A stretch of DNA of 32,969 bases from an uncultured Bacteroidota bacterium (GTDB lineage Bacteria > Bacteroidota > Bacteroidia > Bacteroidales > UBA12481), in assembly GCA_903851365.1 (NCBI GenBank), contig CAINOB010000080.1, positions 1 through 32,969 of the forward strand. The letters are read 5' to 3'. The notes beneath the pieces were generated by a model. It saw nothing but the letters and a program-made list of their open reading frames with translations, made no database searches and was not told the origin of the DNA. The position numbers and the translations under genes were made by a program. Of the stretch, positions 7,640 through 14,446 are shown in pieces. Within the stretch, counting starts at the first letter, position 1; every line of letters starts with the position of its first letter.

Positions 7640-8887
7640 ATGAGCTATTCTGAACAAACCAAAAAAATCTACCACGATCAGCTTGAAGCCATTGCCCAGG
7701 CAGGACTTTACAAGCAAGAGCGGTTCATCCATTCGCCTCAGGCTGCGGATATTGAAGTTGAATTTCCGGCTGGGTCAGAGGCAAAAAAAGTCATCAACAT
7801 CTGTGCTAACAACTATCTCGGGCTTTCCAGCCATCCTGCCGTAATCAAGGCGGCCCATGAGGGCCTTGATTCACGCGGTTATGGCATGTCGTCGGTCCGG
7901 TTTATCTGCGGAACACAGGATATCCATCGGGAACTTGAAGCCAGAATGACCGAATTCCTTGGCACCGAGGATACCATTCTATTTCCATCCTGCATGGATG
8001 CCAATGCCGGGGTTTTTGAAGCCATTCTCACCCAGGAGGATGTTATCATCTCGGACCGTCTGGTGCATGCCTCGCTTGTCGATGGCATCAGGCTGTGTTC
8101 GGCTACTCACGATACATTCAAGCATTCCAACATGGAGCATCTGGAAGAAAAACTCCAGCTTCATGCCGACAAACGCATTAAGCTTGTAGTAAACGATGGC
8201 GTTTATTCCATGGATGGCGATATGGCTAAGGTAGATGAACTGGTGGCTCTATGCGATAAATATGATGCGATGCTGCTGATCGATGAATCACATTCATCTG
8301 GATTCATTGGGAAAACCGGTCGAGGTACCCATGAACATCACGGGATGATGGGCCGGGTGGATATTATCACCACAACTTTCGGCAAAGCCCTTGGCGGAGC
8401 ATCCGGAGGCTGTGTCAGCGGCCGCAAGGAGATTGTTGCCATGTGCCGGCAAAAAGCTCGTCCATACTTGTTCTCCAACACCATAGCTCCTGTTGTTGTT
8501 GCCGGGGTACTCAAAGTACTCGATATCCTGAGCGAATCAACCGAGCGCCGCGATAAGCTGGAACGCAATGCCGCTTATTGGCGCAAAGGACTCACCGAGG
8601 CCGGATTTGTTCTGAAGGAGGGCGATTCACCGATCGTTCCGGTGATGCTTTTTAACGCCAAACTTGCCCAGGATGTGTCGCGCGATCTGTTCGCCGAAGG
8701 AGTTTATGCTGTCGGGTTCTTCTTCCCGGTAGTGCCTAACGGACAGGCTCGTATCCGCACCCAGATTTCCGCCGGTCACGAAATCCATCATCTCGATAAA
8801 GCACTCGCCGCCTTCCGCAAAGTCGGAGCCAAGTACGGAATACTTGGACTGACCAAGCAGGAGATTATTGACAAATACGGGCAGTAG
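7640..8887 (+). CDS. Kbl-like alpha-oxoamine synthase, second paralog
   Basis: A 415-residue PLP enzyme, clearly paralogous to the protein at 4230-5417. It keeps NICANNYLGLS, GYGMSSVRFICGTQDIHRELE, DESHS (215-219), Schiff-base Lys249 in TTTFGKALGG, RPYLFSNTIAP and ARIRTQISAGH. These place it in the Kbl branch rather than with serine palmitoyltransferase or BioF. It differs from Kbl near the cofactor: LVHAS for LNHAS before His143, TTTFGK for TGTLGK before the lysine, and an extra C-terminal tail (LGLTKQEIIDKYGQ). It should condense or cleave a short acyl group with glycine or a similar amino acid. Being third behind a ligase and a carrier protein, it may use acyl-carrier thioester instead of acyl-CoA. 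A redundant Kbl is the plain alternative. Confidence 0.85.
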   Translation: MSYSEQTKKIYHDQLEAIAQAGLYKQERFIHSPQAADIEVEFPAGSEAKKVINICANNYLGLSSHPAVIKAAHEGLDSRGYGMSSVRFICGTQDIHRELEARMTEFLGTEDTILFPSCMDANAGVFEAILTQEDVIISDRLVHASLVDGIRLCSATHDTFKHSNMEHLEEKLQLHADKRIKLVVNDGVYSMDGDMAKVDELVALCDKYDAMLLIDESHSSGFIGKTGRGTHEHHGMMGRVDIITTTFGKALGGASGGCVSGRKEIVAMCRQKARPYLFSNTIAPVVVAGVLKVLDILSESTERRDKLERNAAYWRKGLTEAGFVLKEGDSPIVPVMLFNAKLAQDVSRDLFAEGVYAVGFFFPVVPNGQARIRTQISAGHEIHHLDKALAAFRKVGAKYGILGLTKQEIIDKYGQ

Positions 8888-8903
8888 CAAGGCAAAGAGC
8901 AAA

Positions 8904-8923
8904 AGGGCAAGAAGGCAAAAAGG
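8904..8923. repeat. Left arm of an inverted repeat split by the IS element
   Basis: AGGGCAAGAAGGCAAAAAGG here is complementary at 18 of 20 positions to CCTTTTTGCCCTTTTGCCCT at 10371-10390. With the IS and one target copy removed, the arms would face each other about 30 bases apart as a long hairpin between the Kbl-like gene and acpS. The sequence belongs to the GCC/TTTT family found elsewhere in the window. Confidence 0.65.
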
Positions 8924-8978
8924 AATACTGTCTCGTCCTGAAATAGGTTTACAGTAAAAGTAAATCTAAATCAGGATT

Positions 8979-9347
8979 ATGAAAGGAAGAATGACTACTT
9001 ATCCGGACGATTTTAAGTTAAAAGTTGTCCAAGAGTATCTTGACTCAGGAGTTGGCCGGCAAGTTTTGCAAAAAAAGTATGGTCTACCCGGCAATGGATA
9101 TATACACCGTTGGATGCGTAACTTTGGACTGACAGTAGCAGACCAGGAACAACATCGCATTCAATCAGTCATGGCCAAAGAAACAGGTAAAACGAGCAAA
9201 GAAAGAGAACTCGAAGCCAGGATTAAACAATTGGAAAAGGATCTTGAGCACGAAAGACTTCGTGTCCAAGCCCTTGATACCATGATTACTATCGCTGAGC
9301 GAGACCTTAAAATTCCGATTAGAAAAAAGCATGGTGCCAAACAGTGA
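8979..9347 (+). CDS. IS3-family transposase OrfA
   Basis: A 122-residue DNA-binding subunit. The helix-turn-helix occupies about residues 8-48 (YPDDFKLKVVQEYLDSGVGRQ... to YIHRWMRNFGL), followed by a coiled-coil with heptad leucines (residues 68-105), as in IS3-type OrfA. It would bind the terminal repeats. In OrfA phase the message contains A-AAA-AAG at 9323-9329, a standard -1 slippery site. A -1 shift there leads without a stop into orfB and gives a fused transposase of about 427 residues. Confidence 0.9.
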   Translation: MKGRMTTYPDDFKLKVVQEYLDSGVGRQVLQKKYGLPGNGYIHRWMRNFGLTVADQEQHRIQSVMAKETGKTSKERELEARIKQLEKDLEHERLRVQALDTMITIAERDLKIPIRKKHGAKQ

Positions 9348-9354
9348 CCATGCT
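9323..9354 (+). promoter_or_regulatory. Programmed -1 frameshift site with hairpin
   Basis: The slippery heptamer A-AAA-AAG (9323-9329) is in phase with orfA codons. The -1 frame then reads GCA TGG TGC CAA ACA GTG into orfB with no stop. A perfect stem, AGCATGGT (9328-9335) with ACCATGCT (9347-9354), has an 11-base loop that holds the end of orfA and the GTG start of orfB. The stem begins right at the slip site, closer than the usual few-base spacer. Confidence 0.8.
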
Positions 9355-10261
9355 GCGTACAGATAGACCAGAAATGAATCTGGATACTTTGTGCGAACTG
9401 TTTGGTAAGAGTAGGCAAGGTTACTATCAGCGGAAAAACTATGTTTATAAAGAGCTGGCCAAAGAAGACCTCTTGTTGCAGATGATTGAGAAGGAGCGCA
9501 AGTTGATGCCCCGTCTCGGAGGGAGAAAGCTGTTTAAGTTGATTCAACCCAAATTGAATGGCGAATTGGTTCTCGGACGGGATTTATTCTTTGACTTTCT
9601 TCGCAATAATGATCTGCTGGTTCGTAAACGACGCTATCGAGCCAAGACCACCTATAGTAATCACTGGTTACGGAAGTACCCGAACCTGATTATCGGCTTC
9701 GAGCCAGAACAGGCTCATCAGTTGTGGGTTAGTGATATAACCTATATTTCAATCAAGGGAGGTTCCGGCTATTTGAATCTTATTACGGATGCTTACTCCA
9801 GGAAAATAGTCGGATGGGAACTTGGGGATACTCTTGAAGCAAAGCATAGTGTAAAAGCACTAAAAATGGCCATACATCAGGTACCCAAAGGGATCATTAA
9901 CATCTTCCATCACTCCGACCGTGGGGTCCAATATTGTTGTGACGACTATATTAAAATACTGATTCAAAATAAATTTCGCATTAGCATGACTGAGAATGGT
10001 GATCCACGGGAAAACGCAATCGCCGAAAGAGTTAACGGCATTCTGAAAGACGAATGGCTAAATCAATTGAATTTTAATACCATTGAAGAAGCTCGTTCCC
10101 AGCTGGATAGGATAATCCGGGTCTATAATGAGTTCCGACCACACTCCAGTCTTGACATGAATACCCCATGCTTTGCTCATGCAAAGCACGGGGTGTTAAA
10201 ACGAAGATGGAAGAATTATTACAAAAGGAAACAAATCATTAGTTTTGAGGAACCCAACTAA
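9344..10261 (+). CDS. IS3-family transposase OrfB, DDE integrase domain
   Basis: A 305-residue frame beginning at GTG 9344 and overlapping orfA by four bases (GTGA). An N-terminal helical region containing LGGRKLFKLI precedes the rve-type integrase core. The catalytic triad is Asp131 (VSDITYI), Asp192 (HHSDRGVQY) and Glu228 (ENAIAERVNGILKDEW), a DD(35)E spacing typical of IS3 transposases. It would normally be made as an OrfAB fusion by -1 frameshifting. The usual C-terminal HSSL motif is present and is followed by FAHAKHG, encoded by a long DNA hairpin at 10164-10193. No disruption is seen. Confidence 0.93.
   Translation: MTMLRTDRPEMNLDTLCELFGKSRQGYYQRKNYVYKELAKEDLLLQMIEKERKLMPRLGGRKLFKLIQPKLNGELVLGRDLFFDFLRNNDLLVRKRRYRAKTTYSNHWLRKYPNLIIGFEPEQAHQLWVSDITYISIKGGSGYLNLITDAYSRKIVGWELGDTLEAKHSVKALKMAIHQVPKGIINIFHHSDRGVQYCCDDYIKILIQNKFRISMTENGDPRENAIAERVNGILKDEWLNQLNFNTIEEARSQLDRIIRVYNEFRPHSSLDMNTPCFAHAKHGVLKRRWKNYYKRKQIISFEEPN
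10164..10193. repeat. 13-bp hairpin inside the 3' end of orfB
   Basis: CCCCATGCTTTGC (10164-10176) pairs with GCAAAGCACGGGG (10181-10193) across a four-base loop, with a single mismatch. It is followed by TGTTAAAAC. It encodes the segment PCFAHAKHGV, so it is coding and structured at once. Confidence 0.6.
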
Positions 10262-10370
10262 GATTGAGGTCAATCATTAACCCGTTCTTAAAAGTGTAAC
10301 ACTAGTAATAAACAACAAGAAACTGTAAACAAAAATCAGGACGGGTCATACTTTACATCCTGCCCTCTTG

Positions 10371-10390
10371 CCTTTTTGCCCTTTTGCCCT
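10371..10390. repeat. Right arm of the inverted repeat split by the IS
   Basis: CCTTTTTGCCCTTTTGCCCT is the partner of the left arm at 8904-8923 (18/20 complementary). It belongs to the dispersed GCC/TTTT repeat family and ends 12 bp before the acpS start. Confidence 0.65.
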
Positions 10391-10402
10391 ATATTTGCCC
10401 TC

Positions 10403-10777
10403 ATGATTTACGGCATCGGCACAGACATAATCGAAGTAGAACGCATCCGCGGATTCATATCCAAAGGCGATGCGTTCAAAAAGAGAGTATTCACAGACCA
10501 GGAGATCGCTTACAGCGATTCATTCCGCGATCCCGCACCATTTTATGCAGCAAGATTTTCGGCCAAGGAAGCTTTCGTAAAAGCACTTGGCACCGGATTT
10601 ACAGGCGGCATCGGTTTTAACCAGATAGAGGTTTATCACGTCGAACTCGGTAAACCCGAGATCCGACTGACCGGTAAGGCCCTCGAGGAAGCTGATAAAA
10701 AAGGTATCACTAAAATCCATGTATCCATTTCGCACGTTAAAGACTGGGCCAATGCGGTGGTGGTACTTGAAACGTAA
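10403..10777 (+). CDS. acpS: Holo-[acyl-carrier-protein] synthase
   Basis: A 124-residue AcpS-type phosphopantetheinyl transferase, the usual family length. The start is placed at MIYGIGTDIIEVERI because the family begins there; nine further upstream codons are open but derive from repeat DNA. Metal and CoA-binding signatures are GTDIIEVERI (Asp8) and ARFSAKEAFVKALGTG (Glu56), followed by ISHVKDWANAVVV near the end. It transfers 4'-phosphopantetheine from CoA to the serine of carrier proteins. It is on the same strand as the ligase, carrier and Kbl-like genes and is separated from them only by the IS, so it may once have been the fourth gene of that operon. It may also be the general cell enzyme. 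It is convergent with the next gene, 8 bp away. Confidence 0.93.
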   Translation: MIYGIGTDIIEVERIRGFISKGDAFKKRVFTDQEIAYSDSFRDPAPFYAARFSAKEAFVKALGTGFTGGIGFNQIEVYHVELGKPEIRLTGKALEEADKKGITKIHVSISHVKDWANAVVVLET

Positions 10778-10785
10778 GGCAATTC

Positions 10786-12750
10786 CTAGTTTTTCACAAA
10801 CCTCCTCGTCACCTTCGCCCCCTCGTCATCGGTCAGAATCAGCAGGTATAATCCATTCTGAAGTTTGGAAACATCGAGCGAGTGCCGGAACTGGCCGCCC
10901 TCGCTGTAGATCTGAGGTTTTCCTTCATCTGATATCACCCGGCCGCCCATATCAAACACCCTGAACCGGATATTTTTTGCCTTTTGCAAAACCAGGTCGA
11001 CATTCAGTTTATCGGCAGCCGGATTCGGATATAAATTCACGTAATCCAATCCGGGCAGCGATTCGCACAGGTTGGTGAAATAAACACACGGCACCGGCTC
11101 AACATTTTCAGCCTCTGCTGTTTTCTTCTGATCTCCTCCGCCGATTCCGATGCTGCCACCCATCCTCACGGTATCCTTCGCCAGTCCACCGCTCCTGATT
11201 TCAACGCTGCTAGCCGTAAATCCAAAGCTGCCAGCCATCCTTGGAACAAAATTCGGATACAGGCGCTTTAGTTGGTAATTGAATTCCTTCCGCATCTGAT
11301 CAGCCATATCCGACGGTAAGCAGCTGAAGAATTTCTCATTCGGGAAAATCCAGATAATCAGTTCCTGTAAAAATTCGGATGCTTCCGGATCATCAATCTG
11401 TACCGGAACCATAAGATCCAGATCACTCAAATAATCACCCAGACCAACCGTATTGCCATTGAATTTCTTAGAAATAGCAAAAATCGACGGACACTTTCCC
11501 TTATTATCATTCCCAGCCGAATCCTTACTGCCGTCTGTCATAATTAATGGAATCCCATTATCGCCATGAACGATCATTTCCTGACTTCCCTGACCCATTA
11601 CGGAATAATTGTTTACTCCGATTCCGGATTGATCAACCCACCATTTCATCTCTACTCCATAATAGGTAAAATTGTAATCTACCCGATCCTTAGACAGCAC
11701 AATTCCGAAACACTCCAGAACTTGTGGCTTCAACTTTACCGTGAAGGGCTGCATGTTGTAATCGACATATTCTAAAAACACCTTTTCAGATGGAGTTCTT
11801 TGTTGAACAAGGACCTTAGCAATCGTATAATTTTCCTTTGCTTTTTTCGTCTGCTCTGACTTCAGCAGATCGAAAAACTGGTCTGAAACCTTAAACCAGA
11901 CCAGCTTATCTGGTGTATCATACCCCCCTAATTTTTTTCTACTGAATAAAACCGGAACCAGTGTATCCTTCATCAGTCTGAAATAATTCTTTGCCTGAGC
12001 GGCAACCTGATCAATCGGACTAACATTTTCCAGGTTCAGATCGGTAGTGATAATGGGGTAAAAATCAAACTCGTGCAATGGCGATTTATTCTCCTTATTC
12101 ACCCAGCTTCCACTGCCCCAGCCTACTGAACCGCCACGATATTTGACGTCAGCATTACCCAAAATACCCATAGGAACCATACTGGTTTTATCCTTATTGG
12201 CATACCAGCTCCAGCAATTCATGCGGGTACCATCAGGCAGCTTGTTGAGATAATAGTAACCCTCCTCATCAAACATAAATCCCAACCGGGTCAATTCCTC
12301 TTTGGACAAATCCAGAATTACTCCTTTCAGTTGAGTATCCCTGACAATCGGGTTCACAGCTTGCCTGGCCTTCAGCACCGGCACCCCCAAACTCTTCGCG
12401 CTCCCAATTTTGCTCCCTTCTTTTAGGCTATTAGCCTCCTCAACTCCTATCCTCCTAACCTCCTCTGCTCCCTGACTTGTTACTGCAGGTTGAGCATGCT
12501 TTTTATCTGCATGGGAGCCTGGGTTCCATATCAACAATGCCGATGTTATAATGATAATTGGTGTGATCATGATTAAAATTTTTAACGGATTAAACAATCG
12601 TGTGATCCGTCGGGGCCCGAATGAGCTCTTGGCAGCCTGCTGCGATGTTTTGCCGGATTCCACCAGCGATTTCACCTCGCTCACCGGAACCTTGTTCGCC
12701 TCTGATCGCGCCTTTTCAAACATTTCAGATAAATCCCTTTTTGTTTTCAC
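10786..12750 (-). CDS. Anti-sigma-like one-pass membrane protein with T9SS sorting domain
   Basis: A 654-residue protein starting at GTG (12750), overlapping the upstream sigma factor gene by GTGA. Layout: a charged cytoplasmic segment (residues 1-55), one membrane helix (57-75, LKILIMITPIIIITSALLIW region), a linker (80-125), a large periplasmic region, and a type A T9SS C-terminal domain (573-654) beginning LYPNPAADKLNV and ending with a basic RRFVKN. A cytoplasmic tail plus membrane helix coupled to a sigma gene is the layout of an anti-sigma factor. No ZAS or FecR motif is recognised. T9SS sorting domains normally belong to Sec-exported surface proteins with cleavable signal peptides, so this combination is odd. 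It may sense secretion state (inference). The linker is partly encoded by GGAGG-type low-complexity DNA. Confidence 0.75.
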   Translation of the reverse strand: MKTKRDLSEMFEKARSEANKVPVSEVKSLVESGKTSQQAAKSSFGPRRITRLFNPLKILIMITPIIIITSALLIWNPGSHADKKHAQPAVTSQGAEEVRRIGVEEANSLKEGSKIGSAKSLGVPVLKARQAVNPIVRDTQLKGVILDLSKEELTRLGFMFDEEGYYYLNKLPDGTRMNCWSWYANKDKTSMVPMGILGNADVKYRGGSVGWGSGSWVNKENKSPLHEFDFYPIITTDLNLENVSPIDQVAAQAKNYFRLMKDTLVPVLFSRKKLGGYDTPDKLVWFKVSDQFFDLLKSEQTKKAKENYTIAKVLVQQRTPSEKVFLEYVDYNMQPFTVKLKPQVLECFGIVLSKDRVDYNFTYYGVEMKWWVDQSGIGVNNYSVMGQGSQEMIVHGDNGIPLIMTDGSKDSAGNDNKGKCPSIFAISKKFNGNTVGLGDYLSDLDLMVPVQIDDPEASEFLQELIIWIFPNEKFFSCLPSDMADQMRKEFNYQLKRLYPNFVPRMAGSFGFTASSVEIRSGGLAKDTVRMGGSIGIGGGDQKKTAEAENVEPVPCVYFTNLCESLPGLDYVNLYPNPAADKLNVDLVLQKAKNIRFRVFDMGGRVISDEGKPQIYSEGGQFRHSLDVSKLQNGLYLLILTDDEGAKVTRRFVKN

Positions 12751-13340
12751 TGGCGTTCCTCCTCTCCTCCGGGTTGAAACCCGGGGCTATTTATATTGCC
12801 CAGCCTTGAGCCTTGTGCCTGGTGCCTTGGGCCTTCATTCGAGCCTTCTGACGGTAGTAACCATAGTCTCAATTGCTCCCGTCCTCTCGTTAATCTCGAT
12901 TTCACTCCCGACAGCGTTCCGCCTTGTAACTGCCTGATCTCCTCGAGCGAAAAGCCCGAGAGCTCAAACAATACAACACATTCCCGCTGTTTGGGAGGCA
13001 GTTTGCCAAGGAGGTTGTACAAAACCTCCACATCATGGTCGATATCCGGTGGCGACTGGTGATCGGGCAGCAATTCCGCGACCTTCTCATCATACGTTCC
13101 CCGGAATTTCTCCCTCCGGTACTGATGTAGCTGCAACCGCCTGGCTACGCCGAACAGATAGGCTTTGAATGAATCTTTCTTCCGGAGTTTATCCAGATTC
13201 TCAAAGACAATCAGCACAGCTTCGCCTGCCAGGTCCCGGGCATCCTCGCGGTTGCTAGTCAAACCGCGACAATACCCCTGGAACGCCTGGTGACACGGAG
13301 TGTACATCTCCATGAACACCTCTTGTTTGGTTGGAATCAA
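12747..13340 (-). CDS. ECF-type RNA polymerase sigma factor
   Basis: A 197-residue sigma-70 family protein. Region 2 spans about residues 10-80 (DARDLAGEAVLIVFENLDKL then FKAYLFGVARRLQLHQYRRE). Region 4 spans about 105-160, with LPPKQRECVVLFELSGFSLEEI and the helix-turn-helix ending VKSRLTRGREQLR. The start is TTG at 13340: the frame is closed just upstream, and the next starts (GTG, then ATG at 13313) would cut into region 2. It overlaps the membrane partner by four bases, implying coupled translation. The last 34 residues lie beyond region 4 and are encoded by two repeat families: GCCTTGTGCC-type DNA giving EGPRHQAQGSRL (169-180), and a palindrome giving NSPGFQPGGE (184-193). The regulon is unknown. 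Confidence 0.85.
   Translation of the reverse strand: MIPTKQEVFMEMYTPCHQAFQGYCRGLTSNREDARDLAGEAVLIVFENLDKLRKKDSFKAYLFGVARRLQLHQYRREKFRGTYDEKVAELLPDHQSPPDIDHDVEVLYNLLGKLPPKQRECVVLFELSGFSLEEIRQLQGGTLSGVKSRLTRGREQLRLWLLPSEGSNEGPRHQAQGSRLGNINSPGFQPGGEEERQ
12769..12836. repeat. Palindrome plus degenerate GCCTTGTGCCT repeat inside the sigma factor 3' end
   Basis: CCGGGTT-GA-AACCCGG (12769-12784) is a perfect palindrome. At 12801-12836, copies of GCCTTG/GTGCCT follow one another. Both lie in the last 100 bases of the sigma factor gene and encode its low-complexity tail. Confidence 0.6.
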
Positions 13341-13400
13341 TTGCGACTATTGGTTACTGAAAGATAGTGCCATTAAAGATCAAAAAGTTTCATCCGGCAC

Positions 13401-13435
13401 TAAACCTGACAGCTTTTGAAAAGCTGTCAGGTTTA
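13401..13435 (-). terminator. 35-base palindrome covering the threonine aldolase stop codon
   Basis: TAAACCTGACAGCTTTT (13401-13417), one central base, then AAAAGCTGTCAGGTTTA (13419-13435) make a perfect 17-bp arm pair. The aldolase TAA stop (13435-13433) is part of the arm. By position it ends the nrdJ-aldolase transcript, although no long T-run follows. Similar CCTGACAG palindromes are familiar in Bacteroidota intergenic DNA. Confidence 0.65.
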
Positions 13436-14446
13436 AAACGTCCGCAGGACTTCTTCAACTCTGCCCAGCATCTCTTCGGTAAAGTCCAGATGCGTCACAA
13501 ACCGAACGGCTTGGGGACCGGTCGATGCTGCATAAATATCATTTTTATTCAGGGCTGCGATAAATTCTTTCTCAGTATATCGATCAGTCAGGGTGAAGAT
13601 CAATATGTTGGTTTCCACGGGTAAAACGCTCTCCACATAAGGTGAACTCTCCAAAACCTTACCCAGATATTGTGCTTTCTTATGGTCTTCGATCAACCGG
13701 TCGATATTATGGTCAAGTGCATAAATACCCGCAGCTGCCAGATATCCGGCCTGCCTCATGCCGCCGCCCAGAACTTTGCGCACTCTCCGTGCCTTATTCA
13801 CAAAAACCTGGTTCCCCAGCAAAAGCGAGCCTACCGGCGCACCCAACCCTTTAGACAAACAAATCGAAATGGAATCGAAAATAGCACCGAAATCAGCCGG
13901 GGTAGTTCCAGTGGCAACCAGGGCATTAAACAGCCTGGCTCCATCGAGATGCAACTGCAGATTATTGGCATCGCAAACCGCCCTGATCTCAAGAAGATCG
14001 ACATAAGGATAACAGGCGCCGCCACCTTTGTTCATGGTATTCTCGACCTCAACGAGTTTAGTCACTGGCCGGTGGACATCATCAGGGTTGATATTAGCCG
14101 CTACATCGCTGGCCTTGATCAATCCCTGATCTCCTTCGAGCAACCGAACGGAAACGCCCGAATTGCGCATCATGCCGCCCCCTTCATAAAAATAGACGTG
14201 CGAATATTTATGGCAGATCACTTCATCTCCCGGATGGGTATGAACATTTATTGCAATCTGATTCGTCATGGTGCCCGACGGACAAAACAAGGCAGCTTCC
14301 ATGCCAAAAAGCTTGGCAGCCTTATCTTCCAAAGCATTTACGGTGGGATCATCGCGAAAAACATCATCCCCCACTTTCGCGGTAAACATGGCTTCCAGCA
14401 TCCCGGGTGTGGGACGTGTAACAGTATCGGAACGAAGATCGATCAT
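13433..14446 (-). CDS. ltaE: Low-specificity L-threonine aldolase
   Basis: A 337-residue PLP enzyme of the beta-eliminating lyase fold. It opens with the family start [16 protein letters not shown] and keeps [21 protein letters not shown] (aromatic stacking region) and [10 protein letters not shown]. The Schiff-base lysine is in [14 protein letters not shown] (Lys199 from this start). It cleaves L-threonine or allo-threonine to glycine and acetaldehyde. The start is set at 14446, where ATGA overlaps the nrdJ stop and fits the family N-terminus; an ATG two codons earlier (14452) is also possible. It is translationally coupled to nrdJ, a pairing with no obvious metabolic link. It gives this genome a second threonine-to-glycine route beside threonine dehydrogenase and Kbl. 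Confidence 0.9.
   Translation of the reverse strand: MIDLRSDTVTRPTPGMLEAMFTAKVGDDVFRDDPTVNALEDKAAKLFGMEAALFCPSGTMTNQIAINVHTHPGDEVICHKYSHVYFYEGGGMMRNSGVSVRLLEGDQGLIKASDVAANINPDDVHRPVTKLVEVENTMNKGGGACYPYVDLLEIRAVCDANNLQLHLDGARLFNALVATGTTPADFGAIFDSISICLSKGLGAPVGSLLLGNQVFVNKARRVRKVLGGGMRQAGYLAAAGIYALDHNIDRLIEDHKKAQYLGKVLESSPYVESVLPVETNILIFTLTDRYTEKEFIAALNKNDIYAASTGPQAVRFVTHLDFTEEMLGRVEEVLRTF

Larger units (their letters stand above)
8929..10348 (+). mobile_element. Complete IS3-family insertion sequence, 1420 bp
   Basis: The ends are TGTCTCGTCCTGA at the left (8929) and TCAGGACGGGTCA at the right (to 10348). They form imperfect terminal inverted repeats matching at 21 of 27 positions, with 5'-TG and CA-3' tips. 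Direct 3-bp target copies TAC lie at 8926-8928 and 10349-10351. Inside are overlapping orfA and orfB with a frameshift signal and an intact DDE triad, so the element looks complete and recent. It lies between the Kbl-like gene and acpS in the same orientation, in the loop of a pre-existing inverted repeat. Confidence 0.93.

Noticed and set aside
7640-8887. Serine palmitoyltransferase or sulfonolipid synthase (sphingolipid cluster)
   Set aside because: The motifs SSVRFICGTQDIHRELE, IGKTGRGTHE and RPYLFSNTIAP are of the Kbl type, and the adjacent ligase is of the acetate type rather than long-chain.
8890-10400. CRISPR array suggested by the regular GGCAAAA repeats
   Set aside because: The units are 6-8 bases, degenerate and without spacers; no cas genes.
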